From JAGOEY01 sp017997515 (GTDB lineage Bacteria; Pseudomonadota; Gammaproteobacteria; Burkholderiales; Burkholderiaceae_C): a DNA stretch of 64,000 nt. This document shows positions 8,653 through 16,483 of the stretch, one piece after another. The notes below the pieces were generated by a model. The model was not told the DNA's origin. It saw only the letters and a program-made list of their open reading frames with translations, and did no database searches. Made by a program: the position numbers and the translations under genes. The DNA lies in assembly GCA_026314275.1 (NCBI GenBank), contig CP111109.1, positions 1,612,001 to 1,676,000 of the forward strand. Direction: 5' to 3'. Within the stretch, counting starts at the first letter, position 1. Each line of letters starts with the position of its first letter.

Positions 8653-9423
8653 TTACATGGTTTTGATACGTTCGACCATCTCTTGGGCGAATGCCACATA
8701 GGCCACGCTGCCGCGGGCTGACGGGTCAAACACCACACCGGGCAGGCCATAACTGGGCGCTTCGGCCAGGCGCACGTTGCGCGGAATCACGGTGTTAAAA
8801 ATCTTGTTGCCAAAGTGGGCTTTGAGCTGGTCACTGACCTGCTGCTGCAAGGTGATACGCGGGTCAAACATCACGCGCAGCAGGCCGATGATCTGCAGGT
8901 CCTTGTTCAGGTTGGCATGTACCTGTTTGATGGTGTTGACCAGGTCGGTCAGGCCTTCGAGCGCAAAGTATTCACACTGCATCGGCACCACCACGCCGTG
9001 GGCGGAACACAAACCGTTGAGCGTCAGCATCGACAGCGAAGGTGGGCAGTCGATCAGGATGAAATCGTATTCCGCGTCCACCTCGGCCAGCGCCAGCTTC
9101 AGCCGCCGTTCGCGGTGCTCCAGTGCCACCAGCTCCACCTCGGCCCCGGACAACTCGCGGTTGGCGGCCAGCACGTCGTAGCCACACTTCTCGGCCCGCA
9201 CCCGGGCTTCGGCCACCGACGCGGACTCCAGCAGCACGTCGTACACCGACAGCTCCAGCTTGCGTTTGTCCACGCCCGAGCCCATGGTTGCGTTGCCCTG
9301 CGGGTCCAGGTCCACCATCAGCACACGCTGCCCCACCTTGGCCAGACCGGCCGCCAGGTTGACGGCGGTGGTGGTTTTGCCCACGCCGCCTTTTTGGTTG
9401 GCTACACAGAAAATTTTGGCCAT
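8653..9423 (-). CDS. parA: Chromosome-partitioning ATPase ParA (Soj)
   Basis: A 256-residue Walker-type ATPase that forms the DNA-bound gradient that pulls ParB-parS complexes. The deviant Walker A motif KGGVGKTTTAVNLA is at residues 11-24, with the signature lysine; Walker A' (VLMVDLDPQGNAT) and Walker B (FILIDCPPSLSMLT) follow. The lack of a long N-terminal helix-turn-helix shows the chromosomal rather than plasmid type. The LysE gene ends 15 bases upstream, so the operon probably begins at mnmG or within this block. Confidence 0.98.
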   Translation of the reverse strand: MAKIFCVANQKGGVGKTTTAVNLAAGLAKVGQRVLMVDLDPQGNATMGSGVDKRKLELSVYDVLLESASVAEARVRAEKCGYDVLAANRELSGAEVELVALEHRERRLKLALAEVDAEYDFILIDCPPSLSMLTLNGLCSAHGVVVPMQCEYFALEGLTDLVNTIKQVHANLNKDLQIIGLLRVMFDPRITLQQQVSDQLKAHFGNKIFNTVIPRNVRLAEAPSYGLPGVVFDPSARGSVAYVAFAQEMVERIKTM

Positions 9424-9438
9424 GGTGGTCAGGAGTTT

Positions 9439-10053
9439 TTAACGGGAAAGAGCTAAGCGAATGCCGAAGGCGATCAGGAACACCCCCGCGAGTTTTTCCA
9501 GCCAGGCGCCGACACGGGGGTTGGCGCGCAAGCGCTCGGCCAGAAAGTGGGTCAACAGCACCATCGTCAGGCCGTACAGGAAAGTGAGGATGGCAATGGT
9601 CACGGCCATAAAACCGAAGGTCACCAGGCCCTGGTGCCGCGCCGGGTCCACAAACAGCGGAAAGAACGCCATGTAGAACACGATGGCCTTGGGGTTCAGC
9701 AAGGTGATGGCGCAGGCCTGGCGAAAATACTGGCCGGCCTTGATATTCAGCACCGGGGCATGGCCGGGTTTGGCAAACAGCATCTTGGCACCCAGCCACG
9801 CAAGGTATGCAGCACCCAGCCACTGCACGGCGTTAAAAGCCGCCGGGTACGCCGTCAGCAGCGCCGCCACACCGGCCACCGCCAGCCACATCAGCACCTG
9901 GTCCCCCGCGATGATGCCCAACGTGGCAGCCAGCCCGCCCCGCACGCCACCTTTGCCGGTGGAGGTGATCAGAGCCAGGTTCCCGGGGCCGGGGATCAGC
10001 AAAAAGACGATGATGGTGACGACAAATGCGCCATAGTCTGCAACGCCAAACAT
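9439..10053 (-). CDS. LysE/RhtB-family exporter
   Basis: The 204-residue protein has about six hydrophobic segments and the family hallmark FLLIPGPGNLALITSTGKGGVRGG near the N-terminus, given here as the IPGPGN motif with its following loop. It would export amino acids or similar small metabolites across the inner membrane. NPKAIVFYMAFFPLFVDP in the middle is typical of the RhtB branch. It lies between rsmG and parA in the same direction; the space to rsmG holds a family A repeat. Substrate unknown. Confidence 0.9.
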   Translation of the reverse strand: MFGVADYGAFVVTIIVFLLIPGPGNLALITSTGKGGVRGGLAATLGIIAGDQVLMWLAVAGVAALLTAYPAAFNAVQWLGAAYLAWLGAKMLFAKPGHAPVLNIKAGQYFRQACAITLLNPKAIVFYMAFFPLFVDPARHQGLVTFGFMAVTIAILTFLYGLTMVLLTHFLAERLRANPRVGAWLEKLAGVFLIAFGIRLALSR

Positions 10054-10098
10054 GAAAATCCCCCCGGGTGTGAGGGGCCGAGTTTACGGCATAACAAC

Positions 10099-10190
10099 TC
10101 ACCCCCAGGCTTCGCTGCCGCTCTCGCCCCCCCCTTGCAGGGGGCGACACCAGCGGCCTGGCGAAGCCAGTTCCGCGGTGTCTGCTGGAA
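10099..10190 (+). repeat. Dispersed repeat family A, copy 2
   Basis: Begins TCACCCCCAGGCTTCGCTGC, continues CCCCTTGCAGGGGGCGACAC and CAGCGGCCTGGCGAAGCC, and ends CCGCGGTGTCTGCTGGAA. It is a near-full-length copy between rsmG and the LysE gene. Confidence 0.85.
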
Positions 10191-10223
10191 AGTATTACGC
10201 GCGCCGCATACGGCAGGAAGCAG

Positions 10224-10901
10224 TTACGGGATGGGGCGGTTCAACCAGACGATGCAACGTTCTGCATCCAATGCGGGAACGTGCAGTTGTTCCACGTGAA
10301 ACACCGCCACATCGGTGGGTAATGCGGCAATTTCGTCCACAGGGTGTTTGCCCTTCATGGCCAGCCACACACCATGGGGGGCCAAGGCAGCACGCGACCA
10401 GGTGGTGAAGTCCACCAGCGACGCAAAGGCGCGGGAGCTGACCACGTCGAACTGTTCCGTCAAGGATTCGACCCGTGCATGCACGCCCCGCAGGTTGGGC
10501 AGGCGTAACTCCAGCGCCACCTGTTGCACAAACGCGGCCTTCTTGCCCACCGTGTCCACACAGGCCACCGACAGGCCAGGGCAACAAATGGCCATCACCA
10601 CGCCGGGCAGGCCCGCGCCGGAGCCCACGTCCAGCAGGCGCGCCTGCGCCAGCGGTATACCCATCTGCGCCAGCTGGCGTTGCAGCGGGGCAATGGCCGA
10701 CAGGCTGTCGAACAGGTGGTGCGTCAGCATGTCGGCCGGGTCACGCAGCGCGGTGAGGTTGTAGACCTTGTTCCACTTCTGCACCAGCGCCAGGTAACGC
10801 TGGAGCTGGTCCAGCTGGGTGGGCGTCAACTCCACCCCCATCTGGCTAGCAGCTTGTGAAATGGCCGTAGCCGCAGATGCCGTCGATTCCATCGCCATCA
10901 T
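10224..10901 (-). CDS. rsmG: 16S rRNA (guanine-527-N7)-methyltransferase RsmG
   Basis: This 225-residue SAM-dependent enzyme methylates N7 of G527 in 16S rRNA. WNKVYNLTALRDP (about residues 43-55) is the substrate-side motif, LLDVGSGAGLPGVVMAI (about 89-105) is the SAM-binding loop, and VSSRAFASLVDF is the family's motif before the C-terminal strand. The start overlaps the mnmG stop as ATGATGG, so translation is coupled. The 3' end of the coding sequence contains a parS site that encodes part of FHVEQLHV. Confidence 0.97.
   Translation of the reverse strand: MMAMESTASAATAISQAASQMGVELTPTQLDQLQRYLALVQKWNKVYNLTALRDPADMLTHHLFDSLSAIAPLQRQLAQMGIPLAQARLLDVGSGAGLPGVVMAICCPGLSVACVDTVGKKAAFVQQVALELRLPNLRGVHARVESLTEQFDVVSSRAFASLVDFTTWSRAALAPHGVWLAMKGKHPVDEIAALPTDVAVFHVEQLHVPALDAERCIVWLNRPIP
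10288..10303. promoter_or_regulatory. parS site 1 (one mismatch), inside rsmG
   Basis: TGTTCCACGTGAAACA differs from the bacterial consensus TGTTTCACGTGAAACA at one base. ParB clamps load here; it lies in the coding sequence of rsmG. Confidence 0.9.
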
Positions 10902-12877
10902 CCCGCCACCAGGGTTTTAAAGCCCTGCTTCTTCAAGTGCACCATCAGCAGCGAGATGGCAGCCGGTGTCACGCCTGACATTCTGGATGCCAGGCCCAGT
11001 GTTTCGGGGCGTTGTTTGTTCAGCGTCTGGCGCACCTCAAAACTCAGCGCCGCCACCTGCATGTAGTCAAAGTCAGGCGGCAGGCGCAGGTTTTCATAAT
11101 GTGCGGCGCGTTGCACCTCGTCGCGCTGGCGGTCGATGTAGCCCGAGTATTTGGCGGTAATGTCGATCTGCTCCACCACCGCGTCGCACAGGTCGCCCAG
11201 TGTTTCACGTGAAACAGCGGCGCTGGCATGTTTGCCACCGTCCAGCGACATCAGGCTGGCATAACTCACATCCGGGCGGCGCAGCAGCTCGCCCAGACTG
11301 TATTCGTGGTCAATCGCCTTGCCCAGCACGCGTTCGGACTCGGCAGCGGGCAGGTTCTGTGGGCTGACCCAGGTGGCACGCAAACGTGCTGTTTCACGTG
11401 AAACAGCATCACGCTTGCGGCTGAAATGCTCCCAGCGCGCATCGTCCACCAGCCCCAGCTTGCGGCCGGTTTCGGTCAGGCGCATGTCGGCGTTGTCTTC
11501 ACGCAGCTGCAGGCGGAACTCAGCCCGGCTGGTGAACATGCGGTAGGGCTCGTTCACACCTTTGGTGATCAGGTCGTCCACCAGCACCCCCAGGTAGGCC
11601 TCGTCACGGCCGGGCGTCCAGGCGCCGCCAAAGTCGTTGGCCTGCCCTGCCATGGCCCGGCACTGCAGCGCGGCGTTGATGCCCGCAAACAGGCCTTGCG
11701 CGGCGGCTTCTTCGTAGCCGGTGGTGCCGTTGATCTGCCCGGCGAAGAACAGCCCGCCAATCGAGCGCGTCTCAAAATTGCTTTTCAGCGCACGCGGGTC
11801 AAAGTAGTCGTATTCGATGGCATAGCCGGGTCGCAGGATGTGGGCGTTTTCCAGCCCCTTCATGCTGCGCACCAGGTCGTATTGCACGTCAAACGGCAGG
11901 CTGGTGGAGATACCGTTGGGGTAGAACTCGTTGGTCGTCAGGCCTTCGGGCTCCAGAAAGATCTGGTGGCTTTCCTTATCGGCAAAACGGTTGATCTTGT
12001 CTTCCACACTGGGGCAGTACCGCGGCCCCACACCTTCGATCTTGCCGGTGAACATGGGGCTGCGGTCAAAGCCGGAGCGGATGATCTCGTGCGTACGCGC
12101 GTTGGTGTGGGTGATCCAGCACGGCATCTGGCGCGGGTGCATGGCGCGGTTGCCCATGAAGCTGAACACCGGCACGGCGTCCCCCTCGCCGCCCGGCATA
12201 CCGTCGCCGGGCTGCTCGGTGCATTGGCTGAAGTCGATGCTGCGCCCGTCAATCCGTGGGGGGGTGCCAGTCTTCAGGCGTGCCTGGGGCAGCTTCAGCT
12301 CCTTCAGTCGGGCGGACAGGCTGACCGCAGGTGGGTCACCGGCACGGCCTGCTGCGTAGTTGTTCAGCCCCACGTGGATCTTGCCGTCCAGAAAGGTGCC
12401 CGCCGTCAGCACCACGGTGCGGCTGCGGAACTGAATGCCCACCTGCGTGACGGCCCCCACCACCCGGTCGCCCGTGCCGTCGGACTCCACCATCAGGTCG
12501 TCCACCGCCTGCTGGAACAGCCACAGGTTCGGCTGGTTTTCCAGCATGCGGCGGATGGCAGCTTTGTACAAAACCCGGTCGGCTTGCGCGCGTGTGGCGC
12601 GCACGGCAGGGCCTTTGGAGCCGTTCAAAATGCGGAACTGGATGCCCCCCTCGTCCGTGGCCAGCGCCATGGCACCACCCAGCGCGTCCACCTCTTTCAC
12701 CAAATGGCCCTTGCCAATACCGCCGATGGACGGGTTGCAGCTCATCTGCCCCAGCGTCTCGATGTTGTGGGTCAGCAGCAAAGTCTTGCTGCCCATACGC
12801 GCGGCGGCCAGCGCAGCCTCGGTGCCGGCATGGCCTCCGCCAACCACAATGACGTCAAATTCCTGGGGGTACAACAT
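10898..12877 (-). CDS. mnmG: tRNA uridine-5-carboxymethylaminomethyl modification enzyme MnmG (GidA)
   Basis: With MnmE it installs cmnm5 on the wobble uridine of several tRNAs. The 659-residue protein begins MLYPQEFDVIVVGGGHAGTEAA, the FAD dinucleotide-binding loop (GGGHAG about residues 14-19); CNPSIGGIGKGHLVKEVDALGG and the second signature GPRYCPSVEDKI follow, and the helical C-terminus (YSGYIDRQ) contacts MnmE and tRNA. The chosen ATG follows a GGAG; the open frame upstream is not family-like. Two perfect parS sites lie inside the gene. It heads the minus-strand block with rsmG. Confidence 0.98.
   Translation of the reverse strand: MLYPQEFDVIVVGGGHAGTEAALAAARMGSKTLLLTHNIETLGQMSCNPSIGGIGKGHLVKEVDALGGAMALATDEGGIQFRILNGSKGPAVRATRAQADRVLYKAAIRRMLENQPNLWLFQQAVDDLMVESDGTGDRVVGAVTQVGIQFRSRTVVLTAGTFLDGKIHVGLNNYAAGRAGDPPAVSLSARLKELKLPQARLKTGTPPRIDGRSIDFSQCTEQPGDGMPGGEGDAVPVFSFMGNRAMHPRQMPCWITHTNARTHEIIRSGFDRSPMFTGKIEGVGPRYCPSVEDKINRFADKESHQIFLEPEGLTTNEFYPNGISTSLPFDVQYDLVRSMKGLENAHILRPGYAIEYDYFDPRALKSNFETRSIGGLFFAGQINGTTGYEEAAAQGLFAGINAALQCRAMAGQANDFGGAWTPGRDEAYLGVLVDDLITKGVNEPYRMFTSRAEFRLQLREDNADMRLTETGRKLGLVDDARWEHFSRKRDAVSRETARLRATWVSPQNLPAAESERVLGKAIDHEYSLGELLRRPDVSYASLMSLDGGKHASAAVSRETLGDLCDAVVEQIDITAKYSGYIDRQRDEVQRAAHYENLRLPPDFDYMQVAALSFEVRQTLNKQRPETLGLASRMSGVTPAAISLLMVHLKKQGFKTLVAG
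11201..11216. promoter_or_regulatory. parS site 2 (perfect), inside mnmG
   Basis: TGTTTCACGTGAAACA, an exact match to the consensus palindrome, placed in the 3' part of mnmG. Confidence 0.97.
11390..11405. promoter_or_regulatory. parS site 3 (perfect), inside mnmG
   Basis: A second exact TGTTTCACGTGAAACA, 189 bases from site 2, also in mnmG. Close pairs of sites favour ParB loading. Confidence 0.97.
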
Positions 12878-13034
12878 GGCAAAACTCCGGGGCGCACAGG
12901 GCCCAATGGTCAAACAGGGGCGCACACAAGCCATGCACACCCTACCCGGCACACCTGCATGGCGCACACGGAACCCGCGATTTTCCCACTTTTAGGTCTT
13001 GACTGTTGTGAAACCCCTGATGCCCCGGCAAGCA

Positions 13035-13050
13035 TGTTCCACGTGAAACA
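13035..13050. promoter_or_regulatory. parS site 4 (one mismatch), upstream of the FMN reductase gene
   Basis: TGTTCCACGTGAAACA, the same single-base variant as site 1. It lies in the divergent space between mnmG and the FMN reductase gene, ending ten bases before the latter's start codon. Confidence 0.92.
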
Positions 13051-13059
13051 ATCACCCGT

Positions 13060-13647
13060 ATGAAAACACTCATCTTCGCGGGCAGCACCCGCCAGCAGTC
13101 CTTCAACCGCAAACTCGCTACCGTGGCCGCACAGATGGCGCGGGCCACCGGCGCGGAAGTCACCCACATCGAGCTGTCAGACTTTGACATCCCCATGTAC
13201 AACGCCGACCTCGAAGCCAAAGGAACACCGGCCGACGTCATCCGCCTGAAGCAGCTGATGTGGGAGCACCCGGCCTGGATCATCTGCTCGCCCGAATACA
13301 ACGGCAGCTACACCGCGCTGCTCAAAAACACCATCGACTGGGCGTCCAGCCCCGTCAAGTCCGATCCACTCTGGGCCGACGGCACCAAGGCCTTTCGCGG
13401 CAAGGTGGTGGGTGTGCTCAGCGCGTCGCCCGGCGCGATGGGCGGCCTGCGTTCACAAAGCCACCTGGTGCCGCTGCTGCTGAACCTGCAGTGCTGGGTG
13501 GCCCCGCGCACGTATGCGCTCGGCCTGGCCGGGGACGCGTTTGACGCCAGCGGCGCGCTGGTCCCACCCGCCCACACCGCCGGTGTGCAGGCCGTGGTGG
13601 ACCAGGTGCTGTGGGCGGCCACCCGGCTGGTGCCTGCGGCGGGGTGA
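13060..13647 (+). CDS. NAD(P)H-dependent FMN reductase (flavodoxin-like)
   Basis: The 195-residue protein has the flavodoxin-like fold of the FMN_red family: FAGSTRQQSFNRKLA (residues 6-20) binds the FMN phosphate, and CSPEYNGSYTALLKNTIDW (about 76-94) is the family hallmark that stacks on the isoalloxazine ring. Members reduce FMN, quinones, chromate or azo dyes at the cost of NAD(P)H. A parS site lies directly upstream of the start codon. Physiological substrate unknown. Confidence 0.93.
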   Translation: MKTLIFAGSTRQQSFNRKLATVAAQMARATGAEVTHIELSDFDIPMYNADLEAKGTPADVIRLKQLMWEHPAWIICSPEYNGSYTALLKNTIDWASSPVKSDPLWADGTKAFRGKVVGVLSASPGAMGGLRSQSHLVPLLLNLQCWVAPRTYALGLAGDAFDASGALVPPAHTAGVQAVVDQVLWAATRLVPAAG

Positions 13648-13828
13648 AGGTATTTACAGACCAAATCGGGCTCTGGCGCACAGCCTGCGTGCGCTACCCG
13701 CTATGTTTTTCAAAGCGGGCTCCCTCGGCCCCGTGGCTGCACGCGGGCGCACACAGGTGCATTTCCCGCTAGCATCACGGGCTGCGTTCCCTGACAAAAA
13801 CCAACCCTCCATCCAGGAAGACATCTCC

Positions 13829-14434
13829 ATGAAGCTCTACTACTCCCCCGGTGCCTGCTCACTCGCATCCCACATCGCGCTGCACGAATCCGGCATCGCG
13901 CACCAGGCCATCGCCGCCCCCACCAAGACCCACCTGCTGCCCGACGGCACCGACTACTACACCGTCAACCCCCTGGGTTATGTGCCCCTGCTGGAGCTGG
14001 ACGACGGCACCCGCCTGCGCGAAGGCCAGGTCATCCTGCAGTACATCGCCGACCAGGCCCCGCTGAAAAACCTGGCCCCCGCCAACGGCACGCTGTCGCG
14101 TTACCGCCTGCAGGAATGGCTGTCGTTCATCGGCACCGAAATCCACAAAGGCTACTCGCCCCTGTTCAACCCCGCCATTCCCGCCGAGGTCAAAACCACC
14201 TTCATCAGCAAACTGGTGTCGCGCTACACCTGGCTGAACGACGAGCTGGCCGGCAAAGAATTCCTGCTGGGCGACCACTTCACCGTGGCCGACGCCTACC
14301 TGTTCACCGTGAACAACTGGGCGTCCAAAGTGGGCGTCGACCTGAGCGGCCTCGCCAACATCCAGGCATTCCAGGCGCGTATCGCTGCACGCCCTGCGGT
14401 GCAAGAGGCACTGAAAGCCGAAGGTTTGATCTGA
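13829..14434 (+). CDS. Glutathione S-transferase, beta class (GstA-like)
   Basis: 201 residues with an N-terminal thioredoxin-like domain MKLYYSPGACSLASHIALHE, which includes the beta-class Cys10, and a NPLGYVPLLELDDG segment with the cis-Pro; the all-helical C-terminal domain contains LLGDHFTVADAYLF. Beta-class enzymes conjugate or bind glutathione in the cytoplasm and help in detoxification and redox defence. The ATG follows AGGAAGACATCTCC. It follows the FMN reductase in the same direction, but 181 bases apart, and is closed by a terminator. Confidence 0.94.
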   Translation: MKLYYSPGACSLASHIALHESGIAHQAIAAPTKTHLLPDGTDYYTVNPLGYVPLLELDDGTRLREGQVILQYIADQAPLKNLAPANGTLSRYRLQEWLSFIGTEIHKGYSPLFNPAIPAEVKTTFISKLVSRYTWLNDELAGKEFLLGDHFTVADAYLFTVNNWASKVGVDLSGLANIQAFQARIAARPAVQEALKAEGLI

Positions 14435-14453
14435 GGCGTGTGCGCTGCGAGCA

Positions 14454-14492
14454 GATGAAAAAAAGAGGCTTTATGCCTCTTTTTTTCACATC
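14454..14492 (+). terminator. Terminator after the glutathione S-transferase gene
   Basis: The stem AAAAAAAGAGGC / GCCTCTTTTTTT around a TTTAT loop ends in a T run. The outer bases GATG / CATC extend the pairing. It separates this gene from the convergent MFS gene and can work both ways. Confidence 0.88.
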
Positions 14493-14550
14493 AAATCATG
14501 CTCCAGCGCCCAGTGGTCAAGCGCAAGCAGCTACTGAATCAATAGCGATT
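14491..14550 (-). repeat. Dispersed repeat family B, copy 3
   Basis: On the minus strand it reads ATAGCTGCTTGCGCTT-like sequence followed by GGGCGCTGGAGCATGATTTG. The last codons (SLLIQ) and the stop of the MFS gene lie within it. Confidence 0.7.
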
Positions 14551-15763
14551 TCTGCCGCGACGCCAGCGCAGCCCCCAGCCACAGCGCAACCGCAGAAAAC
14601 ACCAGCCCCCGCGCCAGCCCGCCCGGCCCGTCGGCGATCCAGCCCACCACCGTCGGCCCGACAATCTGCCCGGCGGCAAACACGATGGTGAACGCGCTGA
14701 TACCCGACGCCCAGGCAGCGGGCGGCAGGTTGTGCCGCACCAGCGCCGTGGTGGACGCCACCACCGACAAAAACACCCCGCCAAACACCAGCCCCGACAA
14801 CAGCACCACCGGCCACGCCGCCGTCAGCGCAGGCAGCACCGTCGCCACACCCAGCAAGGCGCACAACAAAGCCAGCGCCTGCCCGCCCTTGCAGCGGTCC
14901 AGCAGCCCCGCCCAGATGCGCGACGACGCCAGCACCGCCACCCCCAGCAGCGCATAAAACACCGTCACCGCCGTGCCGCTGGCCCCCTGCTCCCGCAGCA
15001 GCGCCACCACAAAGGTCATGTAGCCGATGTAGCCCACGCCAAACATGCCGTACCCCGCCAGCGCCCAGCCCATCGCCCCCCAGCGGAACACCGGCACTGC
15101 GGGCTGCGCCTGGTCATTTGCGGACGGGGCAACCGCCGCCACCGCCTCGCGTGGCAACACCCGCGCGGGCCACGCCAGCACCAACGTAGCCAGCCCACAG
15201 GCCAGCGCCAGCGCCCACCACGCCCAGGCCCAGCCATGCGGCACCCCATGCACCCAGCCCAGCGTGGCAGGCACCAGCACCGCCGACAACACAATGCCCC
15301 AGCCCGTGCCCCCGTAATACAGCCCCAGCAGCAACCCCGCCCGCGACGGGTGCGCCGTGCCCAGCCGCGCCGCCAGCAGCCCACCCGCAATAAACACCCA
15401 CGCACTCGCCACCCCCGCCAGCAGCCGCTGCACCAGCAACGGACCCGCCGCCGTGAAGAAGCCGCTCAGCCCCATGAACACACTGGCCAGCACCGCCCCC
15501 ACCACCAACAGCCGCTGCGGCCCAAACCGCCGCATCAACCGCGGCGTCACCAGCGCCCCCAGCAGATACCCCAGCGCGTTCACTGTGTTCATCGCCCCCG
15601 CCAGCGTGTACGACCAGCCCAGGTCGGCCCGCATCGGCGGCAACAGCAGGCCGTAGGCGAAGCGCGTGATGCCAAGGGAGATGGCTGCGCCGAGGGACAG
15701 GGCCAGGGCTAGGCGGATGGCGTGGGTATGTGCAGAGGCTGAAGTGGGGGTGTTGGGGAGCAT
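14531..15763 (-). CDS. YbfB/YjiJ-family MFS transporter
   Basis: The 410-residue protein has twelve predicted hydrophobic segments in two halves separated by a hydrophilic loop (about residues 195-215). The start ISLGITRFAYGLLLPPMRADLGWS is typical of the YbfB/YjiJ branch of the major facilitator superfamily. Substrate unknown. The ATG at 15763 was chosen because the hydrophobic part begins about 16 residues later. The final residues derive from the family B repeat downstream, so the natural C-terminus may have been altered. Confidence 0.88.
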   Translation of the reverse strand: MLPNTPTSASAHTHAIRLALALSLGAAISLGITRFAYGLLLPPMRADLGWSYTLAGAMNTVNALGYLLGALVTPRLMRRFGPQRLLVVGAVLASVFMGLSGFFTAAGPLLVQRLLAGVASAWVFIAGGLLAARLGTAHPSRAGLLLGLYYGGTGWGIVLSAVLVPATLGWVHGVPHGWAWAWWALALACGLATLVLAWPARVLPREAVAAVAPSANDQAQPAVPVFRWGAMGWALAGYGMFGVGYIGYMTFVVALLREQGASGTAVTVFYALLGVAVLASSRIWAGLLDRCKGGQALALLCALLGVATVLPALTAAWPVVLLSGLVFGGVFLSVVASTTALVRHNLPPAAWASGISAFTIVFAAGQIVGPTVVGWIADGPGGLARGLVFSAVALWLGAALASRQKSLLIQ

Positions 15764-15954
15764 GGGAGGATTGTGCGAGAAGCGGGAACACAGTGCGGAA
15801 AAATGCAAACTCTGCAGGGTTTGTTGTTACATTTATGGAAGCGCCACGCGGAAATAAGACGAGTTACTGAAGAAATTTTCTTCTATAACAAAACCAATTT
15901 ATGCCGTAGATTAATACTGTCTACTTCGAGTTAACGAATCCTGAGGTCAAAAAA

Positions 15955-16398
15955 TTGATGGATCCAAGAGTCACAAAGCTTATAACAGTTGCAGACTGCG
16001 AATCTTTCGCGATCAATGCACGTGACAGAGGCGCCCCCGAACTTGCTGAACAAGCAAGAAAGCGTGCCGTACAAATCCGCGCCGAACTATATGGTACCGA
16101 CAGTGAAGTCGAACGAGAGTGTGTTCAAGCTGTGTACGCTTATGAGGAAATACTCAGTGCAAAAAATGGACGCCGTCAACCAGCGAATCGCACATGGCAA
16201 ATGATTAAGCGCCACGGCATTATCCCTGCAGTCGAGCGAGTCGTCACAAAACGAGAAATCGCCATAGGTTTTACTGCATTGGCAGAGATGGATCTTATGG
16301 AATACGCCTTCGAAGCGGTTGTTCTTCGTCACCCGTCCAGCTTTACGGCCGAGGCTGTATCAATGTCCAAGAAGCGAATAGAGGAATTCAATGGTTAA
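15955..16398 (+). CDS. Unknown helical protein at the start of the AT-rich island (147 aa)
   Basis: I do not recognise a characterised family. The protein is predicted helical and charged: KLITVADCESFAINARDRG, ELAEQARKRAVQIRAELYG, QAVYAYEEILSAKNGRRQ, NRTWQMIKRHGIIPAVERVV and FEAVVLRHPSSF. The RTWQMIKRHG segment is basic and could touch nucleic acid; I have the impression that this sequence type recurs in other bacteria, but that is memory only. It starts with TTG at 15955 or, more simply, ATG at 15958 after a GAGG. It lies 85 bases before the DGQHR gene in the same direction, and its base composition is AT-rich compared with genes on both sides, which suggests transfer as a unit. Confidence 0.8.
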   Translation: MMDPRVTKLITVADCESFAINARDRGAPELAEQARKRAVQIRAELYGTDSEVERECVQAVYAYEEILSAKNGRRQPANRTWQMIKRHGIIPAVERVVTKREIAIGFTALAEMDLMEYAFEAVVLRHPSSFTAEAVSMSKKRIEEFNG

Positions 16399-16483
16399 CA
16401 TTTCTTATCGTCGATTCGCTTCCGTTGCTCGCTAAAATTCGACGCTTAACCGCATCTTATATATCTAAATACTAATACTTAAA

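Noticed and set aside
11426..13063. Very long plus-strand open frame opposite mnmG
   Set aside because: It is a shadow of mnmG, which has all expected motifs and an overlap with rsmG.
14732..15712. Long Arg/His/Gln-rich open frame on the plus strand opposite the MFS gene
   Set aside because: It is antisense to a well-conserved transporter, has low-complexity composition caused by GC-rich codons read in the wrong frame, and no family motif.
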